46,978 nucleotides of DNA from JAZKSG01 sp036626215 (lineage in GTDB: Archaea; Thermoplasmatota; E2; DHVEG-1): positions 1-46,978 of the forward strand of contig JAZKSG010000007.1 in assembly GCA_036626215.1 (NCBI GenBank), in the 5' to 3' direction. Below the pieces are notes generated by a model that had not been told where the DNA came from, made no database searches, and saw only the letters and a program-made list of their open reading frames with translations. Of the stretch, positions 16,582 to 23,956 are shown piece by piece. A program made the translations under genes and the position numbers. Within the stretch, counting starts at the first letter, position 1. Each line of letters begins with the position of its first letter.

Positions 16582-17157
16582 ATGCGTTTGATAATTGTAG
16601 ATGGATTAGATGGAGTTGGCAAGGATACTCATGCAGAGCTTATCAAAAAGAGATATGATGATTTGGGTGAGAATGTTGTAATTCGTTCGCATCCTACCTC
16701 TGATAATTTTTTTGGACGTAAGGCAAAGAAGGCTTTATTGAGTAAAAGCAAGATAAATAAGGTTAAAGCCTCGTTTTTTTATATGTTTGATGTGCTTCGA
16801 TCTGTTAAAAAGTTTTATCGTAGAGATGATGTAGATACTTTGATTATGGTTCGTTATTTGATGGGTACTGCCTATCTTCCTTCTTTTTTGGTTAATATTG
16901 GTTACCGTTTTTTCTTTAATTTGGTTCCTACTTCTGTTTATTTGTTTTTTTTGGATGCTCCTCCTGAAGAACTTGTTAAAAGAGTTAGTGTTCGTTCTGA
17001 GACTGAGATGTTTGAAAATTTGGAGGAGTTTAGAAAAATCCGTAAGAAGGCTTTGCCGCTCGTTGATAGATGGTATGTGATTGATACTACCGGTTCTATC
17101 GAAAAGACTTTTTCTGATATTGAAAGTATTCTTGATTCTCTTGATAAAGAAAATTAG
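16582..17157 (+). CDS. Divergent thymidylate-kinase-like P-loop kinase
   Basis: The 191-residue protein has the overall order of a thymidylate kinase: IIVDGLDGVGKDTHAE at the N-terminus and a Walker A in which the usual Ser/Thr after GK is Asp15, with Thr next. The position of the DRY motif of true thymidylate kinases reads MVRYLMGTAYLP, with Val90 replacing Asp. A lid-like segment LDAPPEELVKRVSVRSE follows. Loss of that Asp argues against dTMP as substrate. Being 27 bp after a polyprenol-kinase-like gene suggests it may phosphorylate another monophosphate, such as a prenyl phosphate (inference). Confidence 0.7.
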   Translation: MRLIIVDGLDGVGKDTHAELIKKRYDDLGENVVIRSHPTSDNFFGRKAKKALLSKSKINKVKASFFYMFDVLRSVKKFYRRDDVDTLIMVRYLMGTAYLPSFLVNIGYRFFFNLVPTSVYLFFLDAPPEELVKRVSVRSETEMFENLEEFRKIRKKALPLVDRWYVIDTTGSIEKTFSDIESILDSLDKEN

Positions 17158-17212
17158 GTTTTTCCTTCCTTCTTTAAATAAAAACATTTTAATCTAAGAT
17201 TAATATAAAAAA

Positions 17213-17221
17213 CTTTATATA
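17213..17221 (+). promoter_or_regulatory. Consensus archaeal promoter between convergent genes
   Basis: AAAAAACTTTATATACTG contains an A-rich BRE-like stretch followed by a near-perfect TATA element, CTTTATATA. It predicts a plus-strand start at about 17243-17248. No annotated gene starts there, and the flanking genes point toward each other, so the promoter implies an unlisted transcript. Confidence 0.5.
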
Positions 17222-17242
17222 CTGTTAAGACAATTGTATAAT

Positions 17243-17356
17243 ATGCAGGATGGGGGAGTCCTATTTTTATTTCCTATCTCTCCTCACCACCTCCACAATA
17301 GCTTCCCCATCCACCTACTTATTCTCCCTCTAAAACCTTATAGACTAATTCCTTAA
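17243..17356 (+). other. Candidate small RNA or leaderless 37-codon ORF
   Basis: Right at the predicted start of the orphan promoter lies a long stem: GGATGGGGGAG at 17248-17258 pairs with CTTCCCCATCC at 17302-17312 (11 pairs, one G-U), with a 43-nt pyrimidine-rich loop. The loop contains CACCTCC, the same string as the anti-Shine-Dalgarno core. An ATG at 17243, exactly where the transcript should begin, opens a 37-codon frame ending at 17356, inside the 3' end of the convergent Nudix gene. I cannot choose between structured RNA and leaderless peptide. The stem favours RNA. Confidence 0.4.
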
Positions 17357-17735
17357 AACGTGGAACCGTGTCAAACTTTGAAACTTGTTGAGGTGGAATC
17401 CATCTATATTCTGAATGTTCCCAGTCTATATTTATTTTGTCTTTTTTTTGAACTCTGAAAACAAAAGGATTGACTTTCCAATCATATTTTTTTCCTTTAT
17501 GATAATCTGTAAAAATCAGGGGATCTCCCTTTTTTATTAGCTTAACTTGGTCTTTTTCTAATTCTGTTTCTTCTTTGATTTCTTTTATGGCAGTTTGTTG
17601 TGGGTTCTCTTTTTCTTCTACGTATCCTGCTACGCCACCCCATTGGCCTTTATATGTTTTTACTTTGTTGCTTCTTTTTAGAATTAGGAGTTTATTTTGT
17701 TTATCTAAAAGTAAACATGTAACTACTTCAGGCAT
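17319..17735 (-). CDS. Nudix hydrolase
   Basis: The 138-residue protein carries a Nudix box running from G37 to L59: G37, E43, then K51-E52 and E55-E56. The usual REUXEEXG Arg is Lys51 and the last Gly is Glu58; the metal-binding Glu residues are intact. The fold starts directly with VVTCLLLDKQNKLLILKRS. The substrate is a nucleoside diphosphate derivative, unspecified. It lies 4 bp downstream of purQ on the same strand, so it is probably co-transcribed with it. Confidence 0.88.
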   Translation of the reverse strand: MPEVVTCLLLDKQNKLLILKRSNKVKTYKGQWGGVAGYVEEKENPQQTAIKEIKEETELEKDQVKLIKKGDPLIFTDYHKGKKYDWKVNPFVFRVQKKDKINIDWEHSEYRWIPPQQVSKFDTVPRFKELVYKVLEGE

Positions 17736-17739
17736 TTCT

Positions 17740-18576
17740 TTAAAACCTTTTACTTATGTATTCTAAAATTGATTCGAAAATTATACGCCCGTCACCAATA
17801 TTATCTTTGAGTCCTTCTCTGGTCCAGTTGGGGTGTTGGTGTCGGTAAAAAACTCTTTCTGGGTGTGGCATCATACCGAATACATTTCCTATGGGGTTAC
17901 AGATTCCTGCTATGTTGTATGGTGAGCCGTTTGGGTTCCATGGGTATCCGGCGTATTCTCCATCGGGGTTTGTGTATCTAAAAACGATTTGGTCGTTTTT
18001 TTCTAGTTTTTTAATGATTTTTTCTTGTTCTTTTTTAGGGAATAGTAGTTTTCCTTCTGCGTGTGCACTGGGTATAATCCGTATTTGTTTTCTGGGTATT
18101 TTAGTGGTGAATTTGCATTTTCCTTTGTTTTCATGTTTTAGTAGTGTGGGTCTGCATTCGAATCTGTTTGAGTCGTTTGTGGTGAGGCATGCTTGTGGTG
18201 TATTGCTTATAGTTTCATTTATGGCGGGTAGTAGTCCGAGTTCTATTAGTACTTGGAATCCGTTGCATATTCCGAGGATTGGTTTTTCTTGTTCTACAAA
18301 TTCTTTTAGTTGGGGTGAGAGTTTGCTTTTTATTCTTGCTGCTAGTATTGCCCCTGCGCGTATGTAGTCTCCTGCTGAAAATCCGCCGGGTATCATTAGG
18401 CATTGGTAGTCGGATAGGTTTCTTTGCTCGTCTTTTGTGGTGTCTATATGTAGTAGTTGTTTTAGGTGTACCATTTCTGGTTTTGTTCCTAGTTTTTTGA
18501 ATGCGTTGTAGCTTTCTTGTTCGCAGTTTGTTCCTTCTATTCTTAGGATTGCTATTTTTATGTCTTTAGTTTTCAA
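17740..18576 (-). CDS. purQ: Phosphoribosylformylglycinamidine synthase subunit PurQ
   Basis: PurQ supplies ammonia from glutamine for the FGAM synthase step of purine synthesis. The class I glutamine amidotransferase features are present: IEGTNCEQESYNAF at the start, the nucleophile Cys in LGICNGFQVLIELGLLP, and a C-terminal HPER following GMMPHPERVF. I chose TTG at 18576 because CAGGAG lies eight bases upstream and the family sequence begins just after it. The frame is open to an ATG at 18654, but those 26 extra residues are Lys/Asn/Thr-rich and unlike the family. The product is 278 residues, longer than small bacterial PurQ and close to archaeal forms. Codons favour A at third position. 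Confidence 0.92.
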   Translation of the reverse strand: MKTKDIKIAILRIEGTNCEQESYNAFKKLGTKPEMVHLKQLLHIDTTKDEQRNLSDYQCLMIPGGFSAGDYIRAGAILAARIKSKLSPQLKEFVEQEKPILGICNGFQVLIELGLLPAINETISNTPQACLTTNDSNRFECRPTLLKHENKGKCKFTTKIPRKQIRIIPSAHAEGKLLFPKKEQEKIIKKLEKNDQIVFRYTNPDGEYAGYPWNPNGSPYNIAGICNPIGNVFGMMPHPERVFYRHQHPNWTREGLKDNIGDGRIIFESILEYISKRF

Positions 18577-18684
18577 TTTGTTTTCTCCTGTTTTTTTTGT
18601 GAATGAGGTATTTGTTTTTTTTCTTATATTTCTTTCCTTTTCTACATATTTCAATGATATTTAATTATAGGGTTGTTGAAAAAA

Positions 18685-18692
18685 CTTAAATA
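18685..18692 (+). promoter_or_regulatory. TATA box of the sulfate-activation operon
   Basis: CTTAAATA in AAAAACTTAAATACC is a plausible archaeal TATA element preceded by an A-rich BRE. It predicts a start at about 18714, inside the palindrome described next, and a leader of about 40 nt with AGGAGAG before the RHH gene ATG at 18754. Confidence 0.45.
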
Positions 18693-18708
18693 CCATTCTA
18701 TAATGACA

Positions 18709-18728
18709 TATAATTACAGATAATTATA
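18709..18728. promoter_or_regulatory. 8-4-8 inverted repeat, candidate operator of the RHH regulator
   Basis: TATAATTA (18709-18716) and TAATTATA (18721-18728) are perfect inverted arms around CAGA. A further TAATTATA half-site lies at 18662-18669, near the divergent purQ. The palindrome covers the predicted transcription start of the operon, the position expected for a repressor site. Ribbon-helix-helix proteins usually bind short inverted repeats as dimers of dimers. Low sequence complexity makes chance a real alternative. Confidence 0.4.
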
Positions 18729-18753
18729 TATAGCTAGAATAGGAGAGAAAAAT

Positions 18754-18981
18754 ATGTCAGAAGAAAAAAAATACACAACAATATCAATACCAAGCCCCTT
18801 AGCAGAAAAAATAAAGAAACGGATAGAAGGCACAGGGTTCAACTCACTATCTTCCTACGTAACCTACGTACTAAGAGAAGTCATATCAGGTATGGAAGAA
18901 GAACACGATGAAGAAGCGTTCAGCAAAGAAGACGAAGAAAAAGTCAAAGAAAGACTAAGAGCACTAGGATACCTAGACTAA
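18754..18981 (+). CDS. Ribbon-helix-helix (CopG-like) regulator
   Basis: The 75-residue protein begins EEKKYTTISIPSPLAEKIKKRI, the beta strand and first helix of a ribbon-helix-helix domain, followed by GFNSLSSYVTYVLREVI for the second helix. It ends in an acidic Glu-rich tail (about 49-75) of unknown role. It is the first gene of the sulfate-activation operon, 20 bp before sat, with AGGAGAG before its ATG. It is a likely local regulator, probably autoregulating through the inverted repeat upstream (inference). Its codons end in A much more often than those of most neighbours. Confidence 0.8.
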   Translation: MSEEKKYTTISIPSPLAEKIKKRIEGTGFNSLSSYVTYVLREVISGMEEEHDEEAFSKEDEEKVKERLRALGYLD

Positions 18982-19001
18982 AGAGGAGGAAAGATTGAAT
19001 T

Positions 19002-20126
19002 ATGCCATCACCACATGGAGGAAAACTAGTAAACAGAAAAACACAAAAAGAATCGGATGAACTCAAAGAAATACCCAAAATAGAGATAGATGCAAATCTA
19101 TCAGAAGACGTAATCAATATAGCCAAAGGAATATTTTCCCCACTAAAAGGATTCCTATGTTACAACGACCTTGAAAACGTAGTAGAACACAAACGACTTA
19201 GCAATGACACACCCTGGACTATACCCATACTCTTAGATTTTAACGGAGTAGATGTCGAAGAAGGAGACACCGTACTATTAACAAACAAAAACCTCGGGTT
19301 AAAAGCAACCTTAGACATAGAAGAAATCTTTAACTACGATAAAAAAAAGCTAGCTAAAAATGTTTTTCAGACAACTGACAACGATCACCCTGGTGTAAAC
19401 CACGTTTCAAAAATGAAACCCAAATTAGCCGGAGGAAAAGTCACCCTTATTGAAGATCAACCCCGTGAATTCAAAGAATACACCTTATCCCCAAAAGAAA
19501 CACGTATACTTTTCAAAGAAAAAGGATGGAGAGAAATCGTTGCTTTTCAAACACGTAACCCTCCCCATCTAGGACACGAATATGTTCAGAAAACAGCTCT
19601 CACATTTGTAGATGGAATCTTTATAAACCCAATCCTCGGTAAGAAAAAACCTGGTGATTTTAGAGACGAAGTCATCTTGAAAGCATATGAAACTTTGATG
19701 CAACATTACTACCTGAAAGAAAGAAGTGTTATGAGCATACTTCGAACTAGTATGAAATATGCTGGACCACGAGAGGCTGTACATCACGCCATTATGCGTA
19801 AAAACTTTGGATGTACACATTTCATAGTTGGAAGAGATCATGCTGGCGTAGGAGACTACTATGGCCCTTATGATGCACATGAAATTTTTGATGAGTTCCC
19901 AGATCTTGGAATAATACCTATCTTTTTCAGAAGTTTCTCCAGGTGTAAAAAATGTGGAAGCGTTGTAAACGACAAAATATGTCCACATGACCAAAAACAT
20001 CATGTTTATTTCAGTGGAAGTAAAATCCGTAAAATGCTTAGAAACGGACAACGTCCTTCAGAGGATCAAATGAGGAAAGAAGTTGCAGATACCATTCTAC
20101 AGTTTGATCAGCCTTTCGTAGAATAA
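19002..20126 (+). CDS. sat: Sulfate adenylyltransferase (ATP sulfurylase)
   Basis: The enzyme forms APS and pyrophosphate from sulfate and ATP. The 374-residue protein has the QTRNPPHLGHEYVQ motif (QTRN at 183-186, H189 and H192 of HxGH), GRDHAGVGDYYGPYDAHEIFD from residue 277, and an FSGSKIR motif near the end. A zinc-like cluster C315, C318, C327, H329 is present, as in other archaeal and thermophile forms. AGAGGAGG before ATG 19002 fixes the start. No dissimilatory genes (aprAB, dsr) are nearby, and APS kinase follows, so the direction is assimilatory or PAPS-forming. Codon usage is A-ending in the first 120 codons and then becomes mixed. Confidence 0.95.
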   Translation: MPSPHGGKLVNRKTQKESDELKEIPKIEIDANLSEDVINIAKGIFSPLKGFLCYNDLENVVEHKRLSNDTPWTIPILLDFNGVDVEEGDTVLLTNKNLGLKATLDIEEIFNYDKKKLAKNVFQTTDNDHPGVNHVSKMKPKLAGGKVTLIEDQPREFKEYTLSPKETRILFKEKGWREIVAFQTRNPPHLGHEYVQKTALTFVDGIFINPILGKKKPGDFRDEVILKAYETLMQHYYLKERSVMSILRTSMKYAGPREAVHHAIMRKNFGCTHFIVGRDHAGVGDYYGPYDAHEIFDEFPDLGIIPIFFRSFSRCKKCGSVVNDKICPHDQKHHVYFSGSKIRKMLRNGQRPSEDQMRKEVADTILQFDQPFVE

Positions 20127-20157
20127 AAAAATCTTTTTGGTGAGGAATTAAAAATAT

Positions 20158-21138
20158 ATGTTAGATAAACTTGAAGGAAATGGATTGTTGATACATCATT
20201 GGGATGCAGATGGAATCTGCTCTGCTAAACTGCTATTGGAAAAAATCGGTGACAAAATCGAAAATAGTTTTACACCTACTCTTGGAAACTATTTTTTAAC
20301 AAACGAAGAAATAGAAAAATGCAGAGGTTATGACTTTGTTATAATAGTAGATATGTCTCTACCGAAAAAAAACATTCTCAAACTTAATGGAAACTCACAA
20401 GTATTAATCTTTGATCATCATCTAGGAGAAGAAATCAAACAGGTTTTTCATCGCAACCCCGTTATAAAAGGCAAAAATCCTGATGAGTATCCCTCTGCCA
20501 GTTGGATCGTCAACGATTATCTTGATAACTCTGTAAACTTGTTTGCATTGTTAGGCGTTGTAGGTGATCATGAACAAAAAATCAAAAACAATAATCAATT
20601 TTTTAGTCTGATAGAAAGTTTTTGTCAAGAAAAAAACATTGTTTTTGAAGACATGCTTAGAATGGTTTATCTTCTTGATTCAAACTATAAGAAAGGAAAT
20701 AAAAAAGCAGTTGAAAAAGCACCGTATATACTTCTTAAAGTTGATGAACCACGACAAATCTTGGAAAACAAAGAATGGAATCAGAACAAAAAAATGTTGG
20801 ATGACGAAATCGAAAAGCAGCTTAATGAACCTTTGGAGACAACGGATGACACCATAATTAAAAAGATGAATTCACCTTTCAACATAATTTCAACTATAAC
20901 CCGTCGATTAGCTTGGGATACACAAAAAAACACTATTGTGGTAAACACTGGTTTTTTTGATGATGAAGATCAGCTCTATGTACGGACTTTAAACAAAAAT
21001 ATGGAACCTATGATACAACGAGGAAAAAAACTTGGTTTCAAATGTGGTGGAAAAAAAGAAGTATTAGGTGCTATAATCCCAAAAAATCAAACTGAAAGTT
21101 TTCTTGAAGAAGTTAAAAATTTTTTTATGGAGGATTAA
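20158..21138 (+). CDS. DHH family phosphoesterase, candidate PAP phosphatase
   Basis: The 326-residue protein starts with the DHH-superfamily motif HHWDADGICSAKLL (D16, D18), then VIIVDMS (D65) and FDHH (D86, H87, H88), the manganese ligands of RecJ/NrnA-type enzymes. The C-terminal GFKCGGKKEVLGAIIP resembles a DHHA1-like GGG region. NrnA-type members degrade short RNAs or remove the 3' phosphate from PAP. The gene lies between sat and cysC, with a sulfotransferase after, so PAP clearance is a natural role (inference from order). A RecJ-like nuclease is the alternative. The stop is 7 bp before the cysC start. Confidence 0.8.
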   Translation: MLDKLEGNGLLIHHWDADGICSAKLLLEKIGDKIENSFTPTLGNYFLTNEEIEKCRGYDFVIIVDMSLPKKNILKLNGNSQVLIFDHHLGEEIKQVFHRNPVIKGKNPDEYPSASWIVNDYLDNSVNLFALLGVVGDHEQKIKNNNQFFSLIESFCQEKNIVFEDMLRMVYLLDSNYKKGNKKAVEKAPYILLKVDEPRQILENKEWNQNKKMLDDEIEKQLNEPLETTDDTIIKKMNSPFNIISTITRRLAWDTQKNTIVVNTGFFDDEDQLYVRTLNKNMEPMIQRGKKLGFKCGGKKEVLGAIIPKNQTESFLEEVKNFFMED

Positions 21139-21145
21139 AAAAAGT

Positions 21146-21760
21146 ATGGAAGACGAACAAAAAGCAACCAATGTTCATTGGCATGATCATAAGGTTGAAC
21201 GAAAGGAAAGAGAGAAACTACTTGGGCATAAAGGAGCAGTAATTTGGTGTACTGGTTTATCTGGTAGCGGAAAAAGCACTGTGGCAAACGAGTTGTCACA
21301 TATGCTCCACGAGAGAGATAAACTAACCTATATTCTTGATGGTGACAACGTACGTCATGGTTTAAACAAGGATCTTGGTTTTAGCCCAGAGGAACGAAAT
21401 GAAAACATCCGTCGGATAAGTGAAGTAGCGAACTTATTTGCTGATGCAGGTGTTATAACTATAACAGCGTTTATTTCACCTTATCGTAAACTACGGAATT
21501 TTTGCCGTGAGTTAGTCGGCGATGATCGTTTTGTAGAGGTATTTTGTAAGGCGCCATTGGAGACATGTGAAAAACGTGACCCTAAGGGTTTGTATAAAAA
21601 AGCGAGAAGTGGTGAAATCAAAGATTTTACGGGTATAAGTGCGCCGTATGAGGAACCGGAAGATGCAGAGGTTGTTGTTGATACCGATAGGGAATCTGTT
21701 AGAGAGAGTGCTGAAAAAATAATTAAAAAACTAGAGGAGATGAATCTGTTAGAACCCTAA
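21146..21760 (+). CDS. cysC: Adenylylsulfate kinase
   Basis: APS kinase makes PAPS from APS and ATP. The start at 21146 is preferred over the in-frame ATG at 21104 because it avoids overlap with the DHH gene and has GGAGGA 11-16 bases upstream. The 204-residue protein shows the P-loop GLSGSGKST (37-45), DGDNVRHGLNKDLGFSPEERNENIRR (D65, D67, R70) and ITAFISPYR. The C-terminal DFTGISAPYEEPEDAEVVVDT stretch is the APS-specific lid region. All key residues are present. It follows sat and precedes a sulfotransferase. Confidence 0.95.
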   Translation: MEDEQKATNVHWHDHKVERKEREKLLGHKGAVIWCTGLSGSGKSTVANELSHMLHERDKLTYILDGDNVRHGLNKDLGFSPEERNENIRRISEVANLFADAGVITITAFISPYRKLRNFCRELVGDDRFVEVFCKAPLETCEKRDPKGLYKKARSGEIKDFTGISAPYEEPEDAEVVVDTDRESVRESAEKIIKKLEEMNLLEP

Positions 21761-21789
21761 AAAAAATTTTTTAAATAAATTTTTTTTAT

Positions 21790-22383
21790 ATGAGGAAGAA
21801 CATGGATTTAAAAAAAAATGTAAACTACATTGTATCTGGGTTGGAACGATCAGGTACATCTATGCTGATGCAGATACTTCATGCAGCGGATATTCCTATT
21901 GCATATGATCATGAATCTAGACCTTCGGATCCAAATAATCCTCGTGGATACTATGAGCTTGAAGGCGGAAAAATAATAAATCGTCTAATCGAAGGAGATT
22001 TTCCTTTTGAAAAATATCAGGGAATTTTTATCAAAATAACTGCTTACGGTATGAAGCATTTGCCAAGAGGTAATTACAAAGTCGTTTATTCTGAGAGGAA
22101 TATTGAGGAAATACTGGATTCTATGGAGAAAATGGCTGGAGAAAAAGACCCACGAAGAGAGGAGACAAAACAAGCGTTTTTAAAGCTTAATAGGCTGGTG
22201 AAAAAACAACTGCGGGATAGAGAGGACGTAGATGTATTGTTTGTAAATTATAACCACATATTGAGTGACCCAAAAAGGGATATTAAAAAAATTCAACGAT
22301 TTTTAGACATCTCCGAAGAAAAAATTGAGGAAATGGTTGAAGTTGTAGACCATAGATTGTATAGGCAAAGGAAAAAACAGTAA
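21790..22383 (+). CDS. PAPS-dependent sulfotransferase
   Basis: The 197-residue protein has the 5'-phosphosulfate loop SGLERSGTSMLMQIL at residues 16-30, a PNNPRGYYE segment typical of small prokaryotic sulfotransferases, and a 3'-phosphate-binding-like region KVVYSERNIEEILDSMEKM (about 97-115). It ends with a DPKRDIKKIQRFLDI helix as in the sulfotransferase 1 and 3 families. It would transfer sulfate from PAPS to an unknown acceptor, perhaps a glycan or surface polymer. ATG 21802 (MDLKKNV) is an alternative start with GAGGAAG just upstream. It lies 29 bp after cysC. Confidence 0.85.
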   Translation: MRKNMDLKKNVNYIVSGLERSGTSMLMQILHAADIPIAYDHESRPSDPNNPRGYYELEGGKIINRLIEGDFPFEKYQGIFIKITAYGMKHLPRGNYKVVYSERNIEEILDSMEKMAGEKDPRREETKQAFLKLNRLVKKQLRDREDVDVLFVNYNHILSDPKRDIKKIQRFLDISEEKIEEMVEVVDHRLYRQRKKQ

Positions 22384-22433
22384 AAAAACGTTAACTTTTA
22401 ATACCTTTTAAAATAGTTTCTAAATAAAAAAAA

Positions 22434-23894
22434 ATGGTAGATACGTCAAATAGTGAAGGTGAGGAGCAGAAAAATCTTTTCGAACGAGAAGTTTTTGCTA
22501 ATTTGACCTATAAAAAAATTTTTTACCTATTGTTGGCTTTTTTAGTTTTAGCTGTTTTCCATTTTTATCCGAGTATGGCTGGTTTATCGTCTGAAGGTCA
22601 GACGATGATAGGGATTTTGTTGATGGCTGCTATTTTATGGATTTCGGAACCTATCCCTTTAGCTGTGACAGGTTTATTGGTGATGTTAACGCAGCCTTTG
22701 TTAGGCGTCCTGTCTACAGATAGTGTCTTTAGTTCTTTTGGAAATGAAGCAGTATTCTTTTTGATTGGTGCTTTTATTCTCGCTAGTGCTATAGAGAAAC
22801 ATGGTTTACATCGTCGTATAGCTTTGCGTTTCCTCAGTTTTTTTGAGCAGAGTCCTCGTTATTTCACTTTTGGTATAATGTTGGCTTGTGCTTTGATGTC
22901 TTTTATTATGCCAGAGCATGGTGTAGCAGCATTGTTTCTACCTATCATCACGTCGGTTTTGATTGTGATGAAAGTTGTACCTAAGCAGAGTAATTTCGGT
23001 AAGGTAAGTATGCTTAGCGTGGCTTATGGTTGTTCTATAGGTAGTCTTGGTACGTTGATTGGTGGTGCTCGTAACCCTTTGACTGTAGCTTTTCTTTCGG
23101 AGCAGAATATTACTATTACTTTTTTTGAATGGATGAAATATTCTCTTCCTATTGTGTTTTTGGCGTTACCTTTGGTTTGGCTTGTTTTACAGTTTTCTTT
23201 TCCTCTTGAGGTGGAGGATATGACGTTGGCTAAAAAAGAGATTAGTAACCAAGTTGCGAAAATGGGTTCCTTTGATAGAAAAGAGAGTGTAGTTACAGGT
23301 GTTTTGTTTTTAACTATTTTTCTATGGCTTTTCTTTTCTCATTCAGCCTTGGGTTTAGCCGGCATTGCGCTACTTGGAGGCAGTCTTCTTTTTATCTCTG
23401 GTAGTTTAGAATGGGAGGATGTCGAAAAACGTATACCTTGGGGTGTCGTCCTGCTCTATGGTGGAGCTATAACTTTGGGTGTAGGTCTACAGAGTACAGG
23501 TGCTGCCAATTGGATAGCCCGCCAGATTTTTTCTTCACTTGAAATCAACATTTTTCTTGTCATCATAGGTTTAATTGTATTTACGATTCTTTTGACCAAT
23601 GTTATGTCTAATACAGGTGCGGTAGCTGTTTTACTGCCTATTGGTTTAGCTGTTTCAAATAGTATGTCTAATATTTCTCCTCTTTTTTCCTCGATGTTGA
23701 TAGCGTTGAGTGGAGGTTTAGCTTTTATGTTGGTTATAGCTACCCCGGGTAACGCTATAACTTATTCTTCTGGTTACTATTCTATAAGAGATTTATTTAA
23801 AGCGGGTTTGATAGCGAATTTGATATGTATAGCTGTTATATTTTTAGTTGCCGTTGTTTATTGGATGGGTGTGTTGAAACTACATTTGGTGTGA
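22434..23894 (+). CDS. SLC13/DASS-type anion permease, probable sulfate transporter
   Basis: The 486-residue protein has a cytosolic acidic N-terminus and about 11-12 membrane helices. It carries the SLC13 features WISEPIPLAVTGLLVM near residue 72, a first helix-hairpin motif GTLIGGARNPLTVAFL in place of the usual SNT/GTS form, and the second motif MSNTGAVAVLLPIGLA. The family imports dicarboxylates, sulfate or phosphate with sodium. Its place directly after ATP sulfurylase, APS kinase and sulfotransferase genes makes sulfate the best guess. The altered first motif is worth noting for ion binding. Confidence 0.85.
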   Translation: MVDTSNSEGEEQKNLFEREVFANLTYKKIFYLLLAFLVLAVFHFYPSMAGLSSEGQTMIGILLMAAILWISEPIPLAVTGLLVMLTQPLLGVLSTDSVFSSFGNEAVFFLIGAFILASAIEKHGLHRRIALRFLSFFEQSPRYFTFGIMLACALMSFIMPEHGVAALFLPIITSVLIVMKVVPKQSNFGKVSMLSVAYGCSIGSLGTLIGGARNPLTVAFLSEQNITITFFEWMKYSLPIVFLALPLVWLVLQFSFPLEVEDMTLAKKEISNQVAKMGSFDRKESVVTGVLFLTIFLWLFFSHSALGLAGIALLGGSLLFISGSLEWEDVEKRIPWGVVLLYGGAITLGVGLQSTGAANWIARQIFSSLEINIFLVIIGLIVFTILLTNVMSNTGAVAVLLPIGLAVSNSMSNISPLFSSMLIALSGGLAFMLVIATPGNAITYSSGYYSIRDLFKAGLIANLICIAVIFLVAVVYWMGVLKLHLV

Positions 23895-23956
23895 AAAAAT
23901 TAAATAACAGGTTAGTTATTTCCCCAGAATAAAGACTTAAAACTCTGAGATAAAAT

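Noticed and set aside
18577..18654. 26-residue N-terminal extension of PurQ from the ATG at 18654.
   Set aside because: Lys/Asn/Thr-rich, absent from PurQ proteins as I know them, and a TTG at 18576 has a well-placed CAGGAG.
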